A stretch of DNA of 40,023 nt from Clostridiales bacterium (GCA_021202175.1 JAJQDO010000089.1:1-40023); one strand, 5' to 3'; positions 7,432-16,237 are shown, counted from the first letter of the stretch. Notes: generated from the letters alone by a model not told the origin. Program-made: numbers and translations.

Positions 7432-8436
7432 TAGTAAAACCTTCGCCAATGATGTCTTAAAAACATTAGAGTTCTCTTTCGGCGTCTGACTGCCTTTTTT
7501 GTATAAATATCCGTTTTCGTCGAAAGATACTTTGCAGGAATTCGCCGCTACAATGTCCTGGATGATCATGTTGTCTCCGTCCAGATCAAAGGGAATTGTG
7601 GCATATTTCTGCTGATAACGGATGGACTGCACATATTGAAACATACATTTGCCTGTCTCTTCGTCATCCCCATCGGCATAGAGAAAGAACGTGAATCCGG
7701 GATGAAGCTCGCTGATATCATAAAGAAGCTCGTCCTCGATGATGGTATCCAGATTATCTGTAGTATAAGTGACATAAACAGAGTATAGCATCTCCCTTTC
7801 TCTCATCTGGGCGCAGATATCTGCGCAGTCCTCACCGTATTTGACCACTACCAGAAGATTTTTCAATCGATTGGCTTCATCAAGAAAATCCTCGGTAACA
7901 TCAGCAGAGTCCACGAAAAGCAGGAAAGCACATTCCGGTTGGCTCTGAATCAACGGGAGAAAACTGTGAGGTTCGGATAGTGTATAGAAAACCCATGTGT
8001 AGATACCAAGCCTTTTCCCCTGTTCAATCAGCAGCTGATAAGAATCAGCCAATGCATCATAACGGCTGCCGTCAATGGAAAGTGAGATGACCCAGGGAAC
8101 TTCCACGCCCTTATTATCTTCGATGTAACGAATCGTCTTTACGCCTGAGGTCAGACTGTTATATCCTATGTTCAGTCCGAAGGTTAACAGGTGGTTCGCA
8201 TCTACATAAGTGACTATATTTTGAAGCAATTTGTAATAGTTGCCGTTCTCATCGGCCATGATGTTCTGCAATTCCTCAAAAAAATGCTTTTGAGACTGTC
8301 CTTTCGCGAAATGAGAACCCATATCTATCATGCTGCGTAAACTGCGGTCGGGATTGTTTATTATTCCTTTTAATTTACTACAGACAAATGCTTCGATTAG
8401 AGTACGAGATATATCATTTTTTTTCTTCGTAGCCAT
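7399..8436 (-). CDS. Uncharacterised protein, TIM-barrel-like
   Basis: A 345-residue soluble protein I do not recognise. The ATG follows AAAGGGGAA. The N-terminus is basic and helical (residues 1-60). The middle alternates predicted strands and helices: VPWVISLSID (about 113-122), GIYTWVFYTL, CAFLLFVDSAD, LLVVVKYGED, LYSVYVTYT and GFTFFLYADGDD. This reads like the strand order of a radical-SAM-type or other TIM barrel, but the CxxxCxxC cluster motif is absent. The C-terminal segment KVSFDENGYLYKKG resembles the tail where such enzymes often end. No signal peptide or membrane helix is visible. It has its own promoter (8472-8500). Function is unknown; the barrel comparison is inference. Confidence 0.7.
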   Translation of the reverse strand: MATKKKNDISRTLIEAFVCSKLKGIINNPDRSLRSMIDMGSHFAKGQSQKHFFEELQNIMADENGNYYKLLQNIVTYVDANHLLTFGLNIGYNSLTSGVKTIRYIEDNKGVEVPWVISLSIDGSRYDALADSYQLLIEQGKRLGIYTWVFYTLSEPHSFLPLIQSQPECAFLLFVDSADVTEDFLDEANRLKNLLVVVKYGEDCADICAQMREREMLYSVYVTYTTDNLDTIIEDELLYDISELHPGFTFFLYADGDDEETGKCMFQYVQSIRYQQKYATIPFDLDGDNMIIQDIVAANSCKVSFDENGYLYKKGSQTPKENSNVFKTSLAKVLLKNFRIKEVVK

Positions 8437-8471
8437 GCCGTTCCCCTTTCAAAAAAATAAATAATAAAGTT

Positions 8472-8500
8472 ATTATAAATCTTTGAATTTATAAGTTCAA
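8472..8500 (-). promoter_or_regulatory. Sigma-A promoter for the 7399-8436 gene
   Basis: On the minus strand TTGAAC (8495-8500) and TATAAT (8472-8477) are separated by 17 bases and lie about 35 bases before the start codon. Confidence 0.75.
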
Positions 8501-8757
8501 TAGGACAAAAGAGAATATATGCCCAAAAAGGTAACAATTTTCTTTTTTGTCTTAAGATTCTACAAAAATCTGGTCAGAAATAAAATATATAAACAGTTGG
8601 TTTTATCAGTACCTTGTGAATTCGGCGAAAGGAAAACTATCCGGCGTGAAGGAAAACTATTAGAAGATAAGGATGTTTTAAAAGAATTTTATCTGGTTTT
8701 TGTTCCTGGGGATTCAATAAATGTTATAAATCATTGAGAAAAAAAGAAAAAAACTTG
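8501..8757. other. Intergenic AT-rich stretch with a short direct repeat
   Basis: No convincing gene is present. A frame from 8519 to 8737 (72 codons) has no ribosome-binding site. Two adjacent copies of about 20 bases sharing GGCG, GAAAGGAAAACTAT-type sequence lie at 8622-8640 and 8641-8660. Confidence 0.5.
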
Positions 8758-8786
8758 TTGAGTATTCAATTTCATTATGTTATAAT
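8758..8786 (+). promoter_or_regulatory. Sigma-A promoter for cmk-ispH
   Basis: TTGAGT (8758-8763) and TATAAT (8781-8786) have a 17-base spacer. Transcription would start near 8793, leaving a leader of about 200 bases before cmk. Confidence 0.7.
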
Positions 8787-8792
8787 AATTTA

Positions 8793-8989
8793 GTGTGCAG
8801 ACATTACTATGTGCTCAAGCGGATATATGTCGGTTCATTGTGTGGACAGACTGTCAATGGAGTGCGAACATGTCAGTACAGCGGACAGGATGTCGGGTAT
8901 CTTGTATACCTGCAGAATGTCGATACAGGTGATCCTGAGTTTTATGACATGATACAGGATTATAATCAGGTGACAGGAGGAAGTATCCC
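8793..8989 (+). promoter_or_regulatory. Long leader of the cmk-ispH-S1 transcript
   Basis: The leader carries at least six ACAG motifs, several within GACA-n3-TGTC hairpins (for example GACAGACTGTC and GACAGGATGTC). A frame open from GTG 8793 reads into cmk out of frame to 9068, but has no ribosome-binding site because it would begin at the transcript start. The operon encodes S1 domains, so control by the gene product binding this leader is possible; this is inference. Confidence 0.4.
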
Positions 8990-9667
8990 ATGTATTACAG
9001 TATCGCGATCGACGGACCGGCCGGTGCCGGAAAGAGTACCATCGCTAAGGAGATTGCAAAGAAGATAGGCTTTATCTATGTGGATACGGGTGCCATGTAT
9101 CGGGCGATCGCTCTTTATTTTATTCGTGAGGGTATCGATGGACAGGAACGTGAGCGCATTTCGGAAGAGTGTTCTCGCATTCGTGTTACGCTTGATTATA
9201 ATGAGGAAGGGAAACAGCAGGTTTACTTAAATGACGAGAATGTGACTCCGTTTATCCGGACGGAAGAGGTTGGGAAGATGGCATCTGCGACAGCGGCTAT
9301 CCCGGCGGTCAGAGCAGCATTGCTTGATCTGCAGAGAGAGATGGCTCGCACATCCAACGTGTTGATGGATGGCAGAGATATCGGTACCCATGTACTTCCG
9401 GATGCGTCTCTTAAGATTTATCTTACAGCCTCGTCGGCTGTGAGAGCTCGGAGAAGATATGATGAGCTTCGGGAGAGGGGCGAGACATGTGATTTCTATC
9501 AGATTGAGCAGGATATCATTCAGAGAGATCAGGCGGATATGAATCGGGCGATCGCTCCACTTCGTCAGGCGGAGGATGCTGTGTACATCGATTCTTCCGA
9601 TATGGGAATCGATGAGGTTGTCAGTGCGGTGATTGCCGAGTATAATAAAGTTATTTTGCCGGAGTAA
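8990..9667 (+). CDS. cmk: Cytidylate kinase
   Basis: A cytosolic enzyme phosphorylating CMP and dCMP with ATP. It has 225 residues, normal length. The P-loop GPAGAGKSTIAK is at residues 9-20, GRDIGTHVLP carries the nucleotide-binding Arg-Asp motif, and the lid region has YDELRERGE. The start codon follows AGGAGG (8975-8980). The next gene starts four bases after the stop, with its ribosome-binding site inside the cmk end, so the pair is one transcript. This order, cmk then ispH-S1, is characteristic of Clostridia. Confidence 0.97.
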   Translation: MYYSIAIDGPAGAGKSTIAKEIAKKIGFIYVDTGAMYRAIALYFIREGIDGQERERISEECSRIRVTLDYNEEGKQQVYLNDENVTPFIRTEEVGKMASATAAIPAVRAALLDLQREMARTSNVLMDGRDIGTHVLPDASLKIYLTASSAVRARRRYDELRERGETCDFYQIEQDIIQRDQADMNRAIAPLRQAEDAVYIDSSDMGIDEVVSAVIAEYNKVILPE

Positions 9668-9670
9668 AGA

Positions 9671-11569
9671 ATGGAAATCAATATAGCAAAGTCTGCTGGC
9701 TTTTGTTTTGGGGTTCGCAGAGCTGTTGATACGGTTTATAAAGAATCTGTAAAGAAGGATGTTTATACCTATGGCCCCATCATTCACAATGATGAAGTAG
9801 TTGCAGATCTTAAGAGACAGGGAGTCGGAGTCATTCATGATTCTGCTGAGTTCCGGTCTCTTCGTACAGGAACGATCATTATTCGTTCCCATGGAGTGCC
9901 GAAGGCGATTTATGATGAGATTGCTGATGCCGGCCTCGATGTGATCGATGCAACCTGCCCCTTTGTTCGAAAGATTCACAGGATAGCGGAAAAGGAGAGC
10001 GGAGAAGGCAGAGTAGTTATTATTGTAGGCAGCAACCATCATCCGGAAGTGGAAGGAATCATGGGTTGGTGCCAGACCGCACCGATTGTAATTGAGAACC
10101 AGGAACAGGCAGAAGCAGTTGTAGCGGAATATGACACGGATACGAAGTTTACCATCGTGTCCCAGACGACATTTCACTACAATAAATTTCAATATCTAGT
10201 TGAATTTATCTCGGAAAAGGGTTATGATGTAAATGTTTTTAATACGATTTGTAATGTTACGGAAGAGCGGCAGAGGGAGACCAGAGAACTGGCGGCTCGT
10301 TCCGATGCCATGATCGTGATTGGCGGCAGACACAGCTCGAACACTCAAAAACTTTTTGAGATAAGTAAAAAAGAATGTAGTAATACTTTTTATATACAAA
10401 CATCAAAAGATTTGAATATGGAGGATTTTCGTAATATCGGGATACTCGGTATTACTGCAGGGGCTTCAACCCCAAACAATATTATCAAGGAGGTTCATGA
10501 AAGCATGGCGGAAATGAGTTTTGACCAGATGCTGGAAGAAAGTTTTAAGACAATCAGAAATGGAGAGGTTGTCCAAGGCACTATTATCGATGTAAAAGAG
10601 GATGAGATCATCTTAAATATTGGATATAAAGCTGACGGTATCATATCAAGAAACGAATATTCCAACGATCAGAATTTAGACCTTACAACCGTTGCAAAGG
10701 TTGGCGACGAGATGGAAGCGAAGGTTCTGAAGGTTAACGATGGAGAAGGACAGGTACTCTTAACCTATAAGAGACTGAAAGCAGAAAAAGGTAATAAGAG
10801 ATTAGAGGAAGCATTTAATAATAAAGAAGTGCTGAAGGCTACGGTTGCCAAGGTGTTAGACGGCGGTTTAAGCGTTGTTGTGGAAGATACGAGAGTCTTC
10901 ATTCCTGCAAGTCTCGTATCCGATACCTATGAGAAGAATCTGAAGAAGTATGACGGCCAGGAGATTAAGTTTGTCATCACAGAGTTTAATCCTCGCAAGA
11001 GAAGAATCATCGGCGACCGCAAACAGTTACTGGTTGCGGAAAAGAAAGCAAAACAGGAAGCATTATTTGCAAGAATCGAGCCGGGCATGACCGTAGAAGG
11101 TACCGTGAAGAATGTGACAGATTTTGGCGCGTTCATCGACCTTGGCGGCGCAGACGGACTCCTGCATATCTCTGAGATGAGCTGGGGCCGTGTGGAGAAT
11201 CCGAAGAAGGTCTTCACCGTTGGCGAGACATTGAATGTTTTGATTAAAGACATTCAGGGCGAGAAGATTGCTTTATCTTTGAAGTTCCCGGAGACAAATC
11301 CGTGGTTACATGCTGATGAAAAGTATGCTGTCGGCAATATCGTTGATGGCAAGGTTGCACGCATGACAGACTTTGGCGCATTTATCGAGCTGGAGCCAGG
11401 CGTAGATGCTCTTCTTCATGTTTCTCAGATTGCGAGAGAGCATATCGACAAACCGTCTGATGTACTGAAGGTTGGTCAGGAGATTACAGCGAAGGTTGTA
11501 GACTTCAAGAAAGATGACAGAAAGATCAGCCTGAGCGTTAAGGCATTGGATATCCCTAGAGAAGACTAA
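9671..11569 (+). CDS. ispH: IspH (HMBPP reductase) fused to ribosomal-protein-S1 domains
   Basis: A 632-residue two-part protein. Residues 1-280 are 4-hydroxy-3-methylbut-2-enyl diphosphate reductase, the last step of the MEP isoprenoid pathway. The three cluster cysteines are present (Cys12 in FCFGVRRA, Cys96 in DATCPFV, Cys194 in NTICNVTEER), as are the substrate histidines in RSHGVP and SNHHPEVEG. From about residue 295 four S1 RNA-binding domains follow, with clear copies at about 470-540 and 555-625 (TDFGAFIDLGG, TDFGAFIELEPG). The first two copies are more diverged. The fusion is known in Clostridia, where the S1 part may supply the cell's S1 function. A terminator follows directly. Confidence 0.96.
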   Translation: MEINIAKSAGFCFGVRRAVDTVYKESVKKDVYTYGPIIHNDEVVADLKRQGVGVIHDSAEFRSLRTGTIIIRSHGVPKAIYDEIADAGLDVIDATCPFVRKIHRIAEKESGEGRVVIIVGSNHHPEVEGIMGWCQTAPIVIENQEQAEAVVAEYDTDTKFTIVSQTTFHYNKFQYLVEFISEKGYDVNVFNTICNVTEERQRETRELAARSDAMIVIGGRHSSNTQKLFEISKKECSNTFYIQTSKDLNMEDFRNIGILGITAGASTPNNIIKEVHESMAEMSFDQMLEESFKTIRNGEVVQGTIIDVKEDEIILNIGYKADGIISRNEYSNDQNLDLTTVAKVGDEMEAKVLKVNDGEGQVLLTYKRLKAEKGNKRLEEAFNNKEVLKATVAKVLDGGLSVVVEDTRVFIPASLVSDTYEKNLKKYDGQEIKFVITEFNPRKRRIIGDRKQLLVAEKKAKQEALFARIEPGMTVEGTVKNVTDFGAFIDLGGADGLLHISEMSWGRVENPKKVFTVGETLNVLIKDIQGEKIALSLKFPETNPWLHADEKYAVGNIVDGKVARMTDFGAFIELEPGVDALLHVSQIAREHIDKPSDVLKVGQEITAKVVDFKKDDRKISLSVKALDIPRED

Positions 11570-11590
11570 TTGAAAGTAAGATAGCAAGAA

Positions 11591-11620
11591 AAAGGTGTTG
11601 CAGGCAGCAACACCTTTTTT
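11591..11620 (+). terminator. Rho-independent terminator after ispH-S1
   Basis: AAAGGTGTTGC (11591-11601) pairs with GCAACACCTTT, followed by a six-T run, with loop AGGCA. A second hairpin at 11619-11650 pairs TTTTGCCTTA with TAAGGCAAAA. Confidence 0.9.
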
Positions 11621-11757
11621 GCCTTAAGGAAACTTGTTTCCTATAAGGCAAAAACGTTCCGCTATGGATGTGTGCTCGCGCGATAGGAAGTATGCCGTAA
11701 ATGGTAGTATAGATGTTATAGAGTATTTATGTTGTATAGTAAAGGAAGGGGAATATA

Positions 11758-12039
11758 ATGACATTTACTGACGTGAAGATTTCAGTGCCAAAAGAAATGG
11801 AACCATATGTTATTTCAACGGATCAAAGAACGGTTTTGGAGCGTAATGCGCTTCTTCTATACCCTTATATAAAAAAAATGGTTATATCTCATGGAAAAGC
11901 AGCTGAAATATTGGGAATATGCAAAAACGATTTGATTGAAATTTTTGATGAGATGGGATTGCCTTATTTAAACTTTACGATGAATGAAATAGAAGAAGAA
12001 GTTGCAGCGTTTAAGCGATTAAAAGGAGAAAAAGTATGA
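11758..12039 (+). CDS. UPF0175 family protein, probable antitoxin
   Basis: A 93-residue protein of the UPF0175 family. It carries a small helix-turn-helix-like segment (SHGKAAEILGICKNDLIEIFDEMG, about residues 42-65), typical of these partners of PIN-like proteins. The ATG follows AAGGAAGGGG. Its last four bases overlap the next gene as ATGA, giving coupled translation. The family is generally interpreted as the antitoxin half of a DUF3368 pair; this is known context, not demonstrated here. Confidence 0.82.
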   Translation: MTFTDVKISVPKEMEPYVISTDQRTVLERNALLLYPYIKKMVISHGKAAEILGICKNDLIEIFDEMGLPYLNFTMNEIEEEVAAFKRLKGEKV

Positions 12040-12533
12040 TTATTGTCTCAGACTCTACACCAATCATATCGTTATTAAAAATTCATCACCTGGATTTGCT
12101 ATATCATTTGTTTGGAGAGATATGGATACCGAGGGCCGTTTATCAGGAATTAACCTTTAATAAAAAGTTCAGGCAGGAAGCAGAACAAATAATAAATTCG
12201 GAGTATATCAAGAAAGTGACTGTGGAAGATGCCAGATTTGTTAATCGCTTTCGACAAAAAAATGGATTGGACATTGGTGAGAGCGAGGCAATTATCTTGT
12301 CGGATGAGTACAAAGCAGATATTTTGCTGATGGATGAAGTGAAAGGCAGAAAAGTCGCTAAACAGATGGGGTTGCAAGTCATGGGAACGATAGGTATATT
12401 GATGGCGGCATTTGATGAAAGATTGCTGTCATCAGAGGATATGGAGCAATGTATTAAAGTATTACAGGACAGTGGGCGCCATATAAGTGATAGATTGTAT
12501 AAAGAGTTAATCGATAGGGTTAGAGGGATATAA
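12036..12533 (+). CDS. DUF3368 PIN-like protein, probable toxin
   Basis: A 165-residue PIN-domain-like protein. Asp5 or Asp6 in VSDSTPIISLL gives the first metal ligand; GESEAIIL (about residues 83-90) supplies the central glutamates and ILLMDEVKGR the later aspartate. GTIGILMAA near residue 120 is typical of DUF3368. PIN proteins cleave RNA using magnesium or manganese. The start overlaps the UPF0175 gene by four bases. A terminator follows immediately, so the pair is a self-contained cassette between cmk-ispH and the metabolic region. Confidence 0.85.
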   Translation: MIIVSDSTPIISLLKIHHLDLLYHLFGEIWIPRAVYQELTFNKKFRQEAEQIINSEYIKKVTVEDARFVNRFRQKNGLDIGESEAIILSDEYKADILLMDEVKGRKVAKQMGLQVMGTIGILMAAFDERLLSSEDMEQCIKVLQDSGRHISDRLYKELIDRVRGI

Positions 12534-12534
12534 G

Positions 12535-12573
12535 AGATGCGCAAGATAAAAAGATTATTGCGCATCTTTTTTG
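12535..12573 (+). terminator. Rho-independent terminator after the UPF0175/DUF3368 pair
   Basis: AGATGCGCAA (12535-12544) pairs with TTGCGCATCT (12558-12567), followed by TTTTTT. It lies between converging genes. Confidence 0.85.
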
Positions 12574-12575
12574 TA

Positions 12576-13076
12576 TTATAAACTACTCACGAACAGCGTG
12601 AGAACCCCGCACAGAATCCCCAGGGCTGCCCCACATATCACATCCGACGGAAAATGTATTCCGGTGATTACGCGGATCACAGCCAGAATGACGCCGAGAA
12701 GCAATACGAAGACCGCCACAGGCCAAAAAACCACATACCAGAGAGTCCCGATCAAAAAGATGGAGAAAACATGACGACTGGGAAAGGATTCTCCCCCGCC
12801 GTTTCTCGGAATCAGCGGCTGATATCCATAATATTCGTAAGGACGTTTGCGGTTGATAATCTGACGGAACCTACTCATGGCGATATAGCAGAAGGCAGGG
12901 ATGAAGAGATAGGCAAAAAAGCTTTTCCCGAACTGTAGAGCTACTATGAGCAGAAGTAGTGGATAGATAAGGAAACCTATGAGAGTGATATATTGGTTCA
13001 AAAGCGCCACAATGGAAAAAATCGTGGGATGTAATTGAAAAAATCGTATGGTTTTTTTATATAATTTGATATTCAT
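12576..13076 (-). CDS. PAP2-family membrane phosphatase
   Basis: A 166-residue membrane protein with about five helices and the three phosphatase motifs in order: KxxxxxxRP in RFRQIINRKRPYE (about 68-80), PSRH in SFPSRHVFS (about 98-106) and GIHFPSDV (about 143-150). It would act on a lipid phosphate such as undecaprenyl pyrophosphate or phosphatidylglycerophosphate at the outer membrane face; the substrate cannot be read. The start at 13076 (MNIKLY) is chosen because GGAG lies six bases upstream; an in-frame ATG four codons earlier would include that ribosome-binding site. It lies 21 bases downstream of the EamA gene's ancestral end and is probably cotranscribed with it. Confidence 0.85.
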   Translation of the reverse strand: MNIKLYKKTIRFFQLHPTIFSIVALLNQYITLIGFLIYPLLLLIVALQFGKSFFAYLFIPAFCYIAMSRFRQIINRKRPYEYYGYQPLIPRNGGGESFPSRHVFSIFLIGTLWYVVFWPVAVFVLLLGVILAVIRVITGIHFPSDVICGAALGILCGVLTLFVSSL

Positions 13077-13097
13077 AGGAATCTCCATTCTGTGTAT

Positions 13098-13973
13098 CTA
13101 ATTGTCTGTACTATTTCCCGCATACAGGGCGATTCCGCTGATCCAGAAGATAAAGACGATAATTTTCGCGTCAGAGGGGATCTAGTCAAACAAAAAGATG
13201 GCCCTGAGCGACGCGTAGACCGGATCGCACAGCCGGGAAGTGGATATAAATGCGGCACTGACATATTTTACTGCCCAATTGAGGATACTGTGTCCCAGGA
13301 AAGTACACAGGATGGTCATGCCGAAAATCATCAGGTAATCGGATGATGGGTATCCTGCAAATTGCTGTCCGGTTATCAGGGAGGCCACCACCAATGTGAT
13401 CGCTGAAAAAGTATAAACGATAAAGGTATAGACTGTTGTGGTCAGGTATTTGCGCTGGTCCCGACCTATCAAAGTGTAGATAGATATGCTCATGGCACCG
13501 ATCAGGGCGAAGAAGTCTCCTTTCAGGATGTCAGTGCCGCTTCCGGTGTCAGTCAGCGCGATGATGACTGCGCCGGCAAAGGCCAGCAGGATGCCGCAGA
13601 TGCCCTTTGCCGGAATCTTTTCCCGAAAGAGAAAGATGAGAGCCAGGGCAACAAAAAATGTTTCCGTATCCACCAGGACCGTACAGGAGGAGATGGTCGT
13701 AAAATTCGCGGCGCTTAAGTAAAAATTAAAATGAAATCCGAGAAAGATTCCGCTGACAGCGCACATGATCAGACTTCGGCGGGAAACCTGTGATAACTCT
13801 TCCTTACAGCGACACAAGACATAAGGGGTGAGGAGTATTACCGTGAAGACCATACGGTACATGGCTGTGATCATGCCGGAAGCCGTGATCATGCGGCTGA
13901 ATATCGAAGAGAAGGAACAGCCGAATACCGCTAAAAGACAGATGATTTTGATAAGATTATTGTTCTTTGTCAT
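13098..13973 (-). pseudogene. EamA/DMT-family transporter interrupted by an in-frame amber stop
   Basis: A drug/metabolite-type transporter with about ten predicted helices from MTKNNNLIKII onward (ATG after CAGGAG). The frame stops at TAG 13182-13184 after 263 residues, inside the second EamA repeat. The same frame continues with IPSDAKIIVFIFWISGIALY and ends at 13098-13100, restoring a normal 291-residue length and the last helix. Family members have a Glu after the FLF-G motif where this protein reads FLFD-stop, so a GAG/GAA to TAG change is the simplest explanation. The truncated form may still be made but lacks its last helix. It lies downstream of the prephenate-dehydratase-like gene, 83 bases away, on the same strand. 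Confidence 0.8.
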
Positions 13974-14056
13974 AGGTTTTCTCCTGTTATGAACTGGCTG
14001 TGCAAGGTACGAATGGAACATTGCATGGTGTGTTTTTATGTAGAGGGGTTTCCTTT

Positions 14057-14632
14057 TTATTTCTCATCCGATAATGTGAGCAGCCAGAAGATGGTTGTGT
14101 TATCTGATGCGTCCTCGATGTTGTGGGCAATCAGGTCAAGCCCGAAAAGGGGACCGCATTTTTCACTGCATATCACAGCAGTGTTTTCCGGTAATTGTCC
14201 GCTGGCAAGCCATTTGGCGGCAAGGGCGGTATCATCTATAACCTGCTCTGTGAGTTCAGGGAAATGAACTTTTCGATAATCTCTTGTTTGGGCCAGAGCC
14301 TGAGGATGAGAAGCCATTACAGTCAGCGATGATTTCGCTATCTTGGGATTCTTCCGGAAAATGCAGTGATGGATCGGCAGAATATATTCGCCTATAATGT
14401 CATAATGGACATTCTGGAATGTGTTTACAAATTCTGATACGGGACCGACACTTGAGTTTCGCACGGCAAGAACTCCATGGGTGATTTCTCCGTTTTGTAA
14501 TGCTTGCAGGATGTTCTTTGCGCTGGTCATCGGAATGCATTTCGCATCCCTGATTCCTGTTTCTGCGACTAATTTTTCCGCGGCGATATCTGAAAAGCTG
14601 CCCTCGATTCCCATGTATCCAATGATGTACAT
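14057..14632 (-). CDS. Prephenate-dehydratase-like protein without ACT domain
   Basis: A 191-residue stand-alone prephenate dehydratase fold. Recognisable segments are GIEGSFSDIAAEKL (8-21), the substrate-binding NSSVGPVSE (59-67), SHPQALAQ (about 108-115) and the C-terminal DNTTIFWLLT (178-187). In true dehydratases the last reads N-x-T-R-F; here the Arg is Ile, and the usual EN before the central serines is RN. There is no ACT regulatory domain. It may be an altered prephenate-processing enzyme rather than a phenylpyruvate-forming one; BacA-type decarboxylases are one known example of such drift. The start follows AGGGGAG. It is divergent from an aminotransferase and IorAB genes acting on arylpyruvates. 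Confidence 0.75.
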   Translation of the reverse strand: MYIIGYMGIEGSFSDIAAEKLVAETGIRDAKCIPMTSAKNILQALQNGEITHGVLAVRNSSVGPVSEFVNTFQNVHYDIIGEYILPIHHCIFRKNPKIAKSSLTVMASHPQALAQTRDYRKVHFPELTEQVIDDTALAAKWLASGQLPENTAVICSEKCGPLFGLDLIAHNIEDASDNTTIFWLLTLSDEK

Positions 14633-14945
14633 TTTCTTTTCTCCCCTTGTTCATTTGTTTTATGTGACAAGCCTTCGCAAAACGTTTCTAAAGATTGCAA
14701 ATGGCTGCTATTAATGTTTGATTTTTATCCCAACAAATGTAAACTATATATGTTTTTGACGGATATTGCAAGTGATAATTAAAAAATATAGTAAAATAGC
14801 GCAAATCATGTTATGATATGAGACCGGAGGGAAAATGAAAGTGAACGACAAAAATAATTTGCAGTACCACGCCTTTTGCCGTTTAAATCATAATAAGATC
14901 AGTATTAAGATGTATGGAAGATATCATAAAAAGGAGACAAAGAAA

Positions 14946-16115
14946 ATGAAGTACAATAAGCAGGTAATGGGCATCGCTCCATCCAAATCCGTAGCCATGC
15001 TGCCTAAAGTTCAGAAAATGCAAAAAACTGACCCGGAGATTATCAATATGATGGCGGGAGAACCGGATTTTGATTCGTCAAAACCGGCCTGTGAGGAAGT
15101 GACACAGCAGCTTATGGCCGGATATAACCATTACACGGAAGCCAAAGGAAACCAGGATCTGCGAGATGCCATCGCCAAAAAATTAAAAGACGAAAACAAT
15201 GCGCCTTACAGCGCGGATCATATTCTGATCACGCCGGGAGGAAAATATGCCGTATATCTTGCCATGCAGGCTCTGTTGAACCCGGGGGATGAGGTAATCT
15301 GGCTGACACCGGGCTGGGTATCATATCCTTCGATCACGCAGCTTTGCGGAGGGACGCCGGTGGCGGTTCATCTGAAATATGATGAGGATTATGCCATCAC
15401 TTATGAGGCGCTGGAAGCGGCTGCTTCTCCGAACACGAAGTTACTGGTCATTAATTATCCGAATAATCCTACGGGAAAAATATTGTCCGAACGGGATCTG
15501 GAAGCATTGACCGCGTTCCTGCGCAATCATCCGGATGTCTTCGTCCTTTCTGATGAAGTGTATGAGAAGATTGTGTACGATGATAGGAAGGTTGTGAGTA
15601 TCGCTTCCTATCCGGAATTTTTCGATCGCGTAATTGTGGTGAACAGTTTCTCGAAAGCCTTTGCCATGACCGGATGGAGAGTGGGCTATATCGCCTGCAA
15701 TGCGGAGATAGCTGATATCGCGCTGAAGATTTTTCAGCACACGATCAGTTGTACCAGCGGATTTTTGCAAAAGGGCGCTCTGACCGCTTTAAGCTGCACA
15801 GACAAAACGGAGGAAATGAGGCGGGAGTTTGAACACAGGAGAGATATTTTCCTTGCTGGAATCCAGGATATTCCAGGTGTGGAATTAAAGGCGCCGGAAG
15901 GGGCATTTTATGCGTGGGTACGCTTTGATACGAAAAAGAGCAGTGCCCGTCTGGCGGAAGAATTGCTGGAGAAGGCGAAGATTGCCGGCTTGCCGGGAAA
16001 TGCTTACGGAGAAGAAGAGAAGTGCTGTATCCGCTTTTCTTTCGCATCGGAAGAAGAAATCCGGGCGATGCTTCGGAATCTGAAACGGTTCGTAGCAGAA
16101 GGTGGACTGGAATAG
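14946..16115 (+). CDS. PLP-dependent class I/II aminotransferase
   Basis: A 389-residue cytosolic fold-type I aminotransferase of the AspB group. Conserved elements are NMMAGEPDFD (substrate loop), YPNNPTGK, SDEVYEKIVYDD, and the PLP lysine in VNSFSKAFAMTGWRVGY, with the carboxylate-binding Arg in CCIRFSFAS near the end. The start at 14946 is chosen because AAGGAG precedes it and homologues begin near MKYNKQV; the frame is open another 37 codons upstream. Its position before a TrpR-type regulator and IorAB suggests it interconverts aromatic amino acids and arylpyruvates, but aspartate or other substrates are possible. Confidence 0.9.
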   Translation: MKYNKQVMGIAPSKSVAMLPKVQKMQKTDPEIINMMAGEPDFDSSKPACEEVTQQLMAGYNHYTEAKGNQDLRDAIAKKLKDENNAPYSADHILITPGGKYAVYLAMQALLNPGDEVIWLTPGWVSYPSITQLCGGTPVAVHLKYDEDYAITYEALEAAASPNTKLLVINYPNNPTGKILSERDLEALTAFLRNHPDVFVLSDEVYEKIVYDDRKVVSIASYPEFFDRVIVVNSFSKAFAMTGWRVGYIACNAEIADIALKIFQHTISCTSGFLQKGALTALSCTDKTEEMRREFEHRRDIFLAGIQDIPGVELKAPEGAFYAWVRFDTKKSSARLAEELLEKAKIAGLPGNAYGEEEKCCIRFSFASEEEIRAMLRNLKRFVAEGGLE

Positions 16116-16237
16116 CGGCCATTGTCCGGCATAATGCAGCATACTGGCTTATCATTCAACGTCGCATATCCGATTTGACGAGAGAACGTGAATCGTTATG
16201 AATCGTAAACACTTTTACACATTAAATCATTTTGCTG

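Noticed and set aside
8519-8737. 72-codon open frame
   Set aside because: AT-rich, no ribosome-binding site, no family resemblance; it includes a short direct repeat.
8793-9068. 91-codon frame overlapping the cmk start
   Set aside because: It would begin at the predicted transcription start without a ribosome-binding site and runs into cmk in another frame. Kept only as a leader region.
11758-12533. Prophage or genomic island around the toxin-antitoxin-like pair
   Set aside because: No integrase, phage or attachment-site sequence is seen; flanking genes are ordinary.
14835-14945. Upstream start for the first aminotransferase
   Set aside because: The extra 37 residues are not typical of the family and the internal ATG at 14946 has a proper AAGGAG site.
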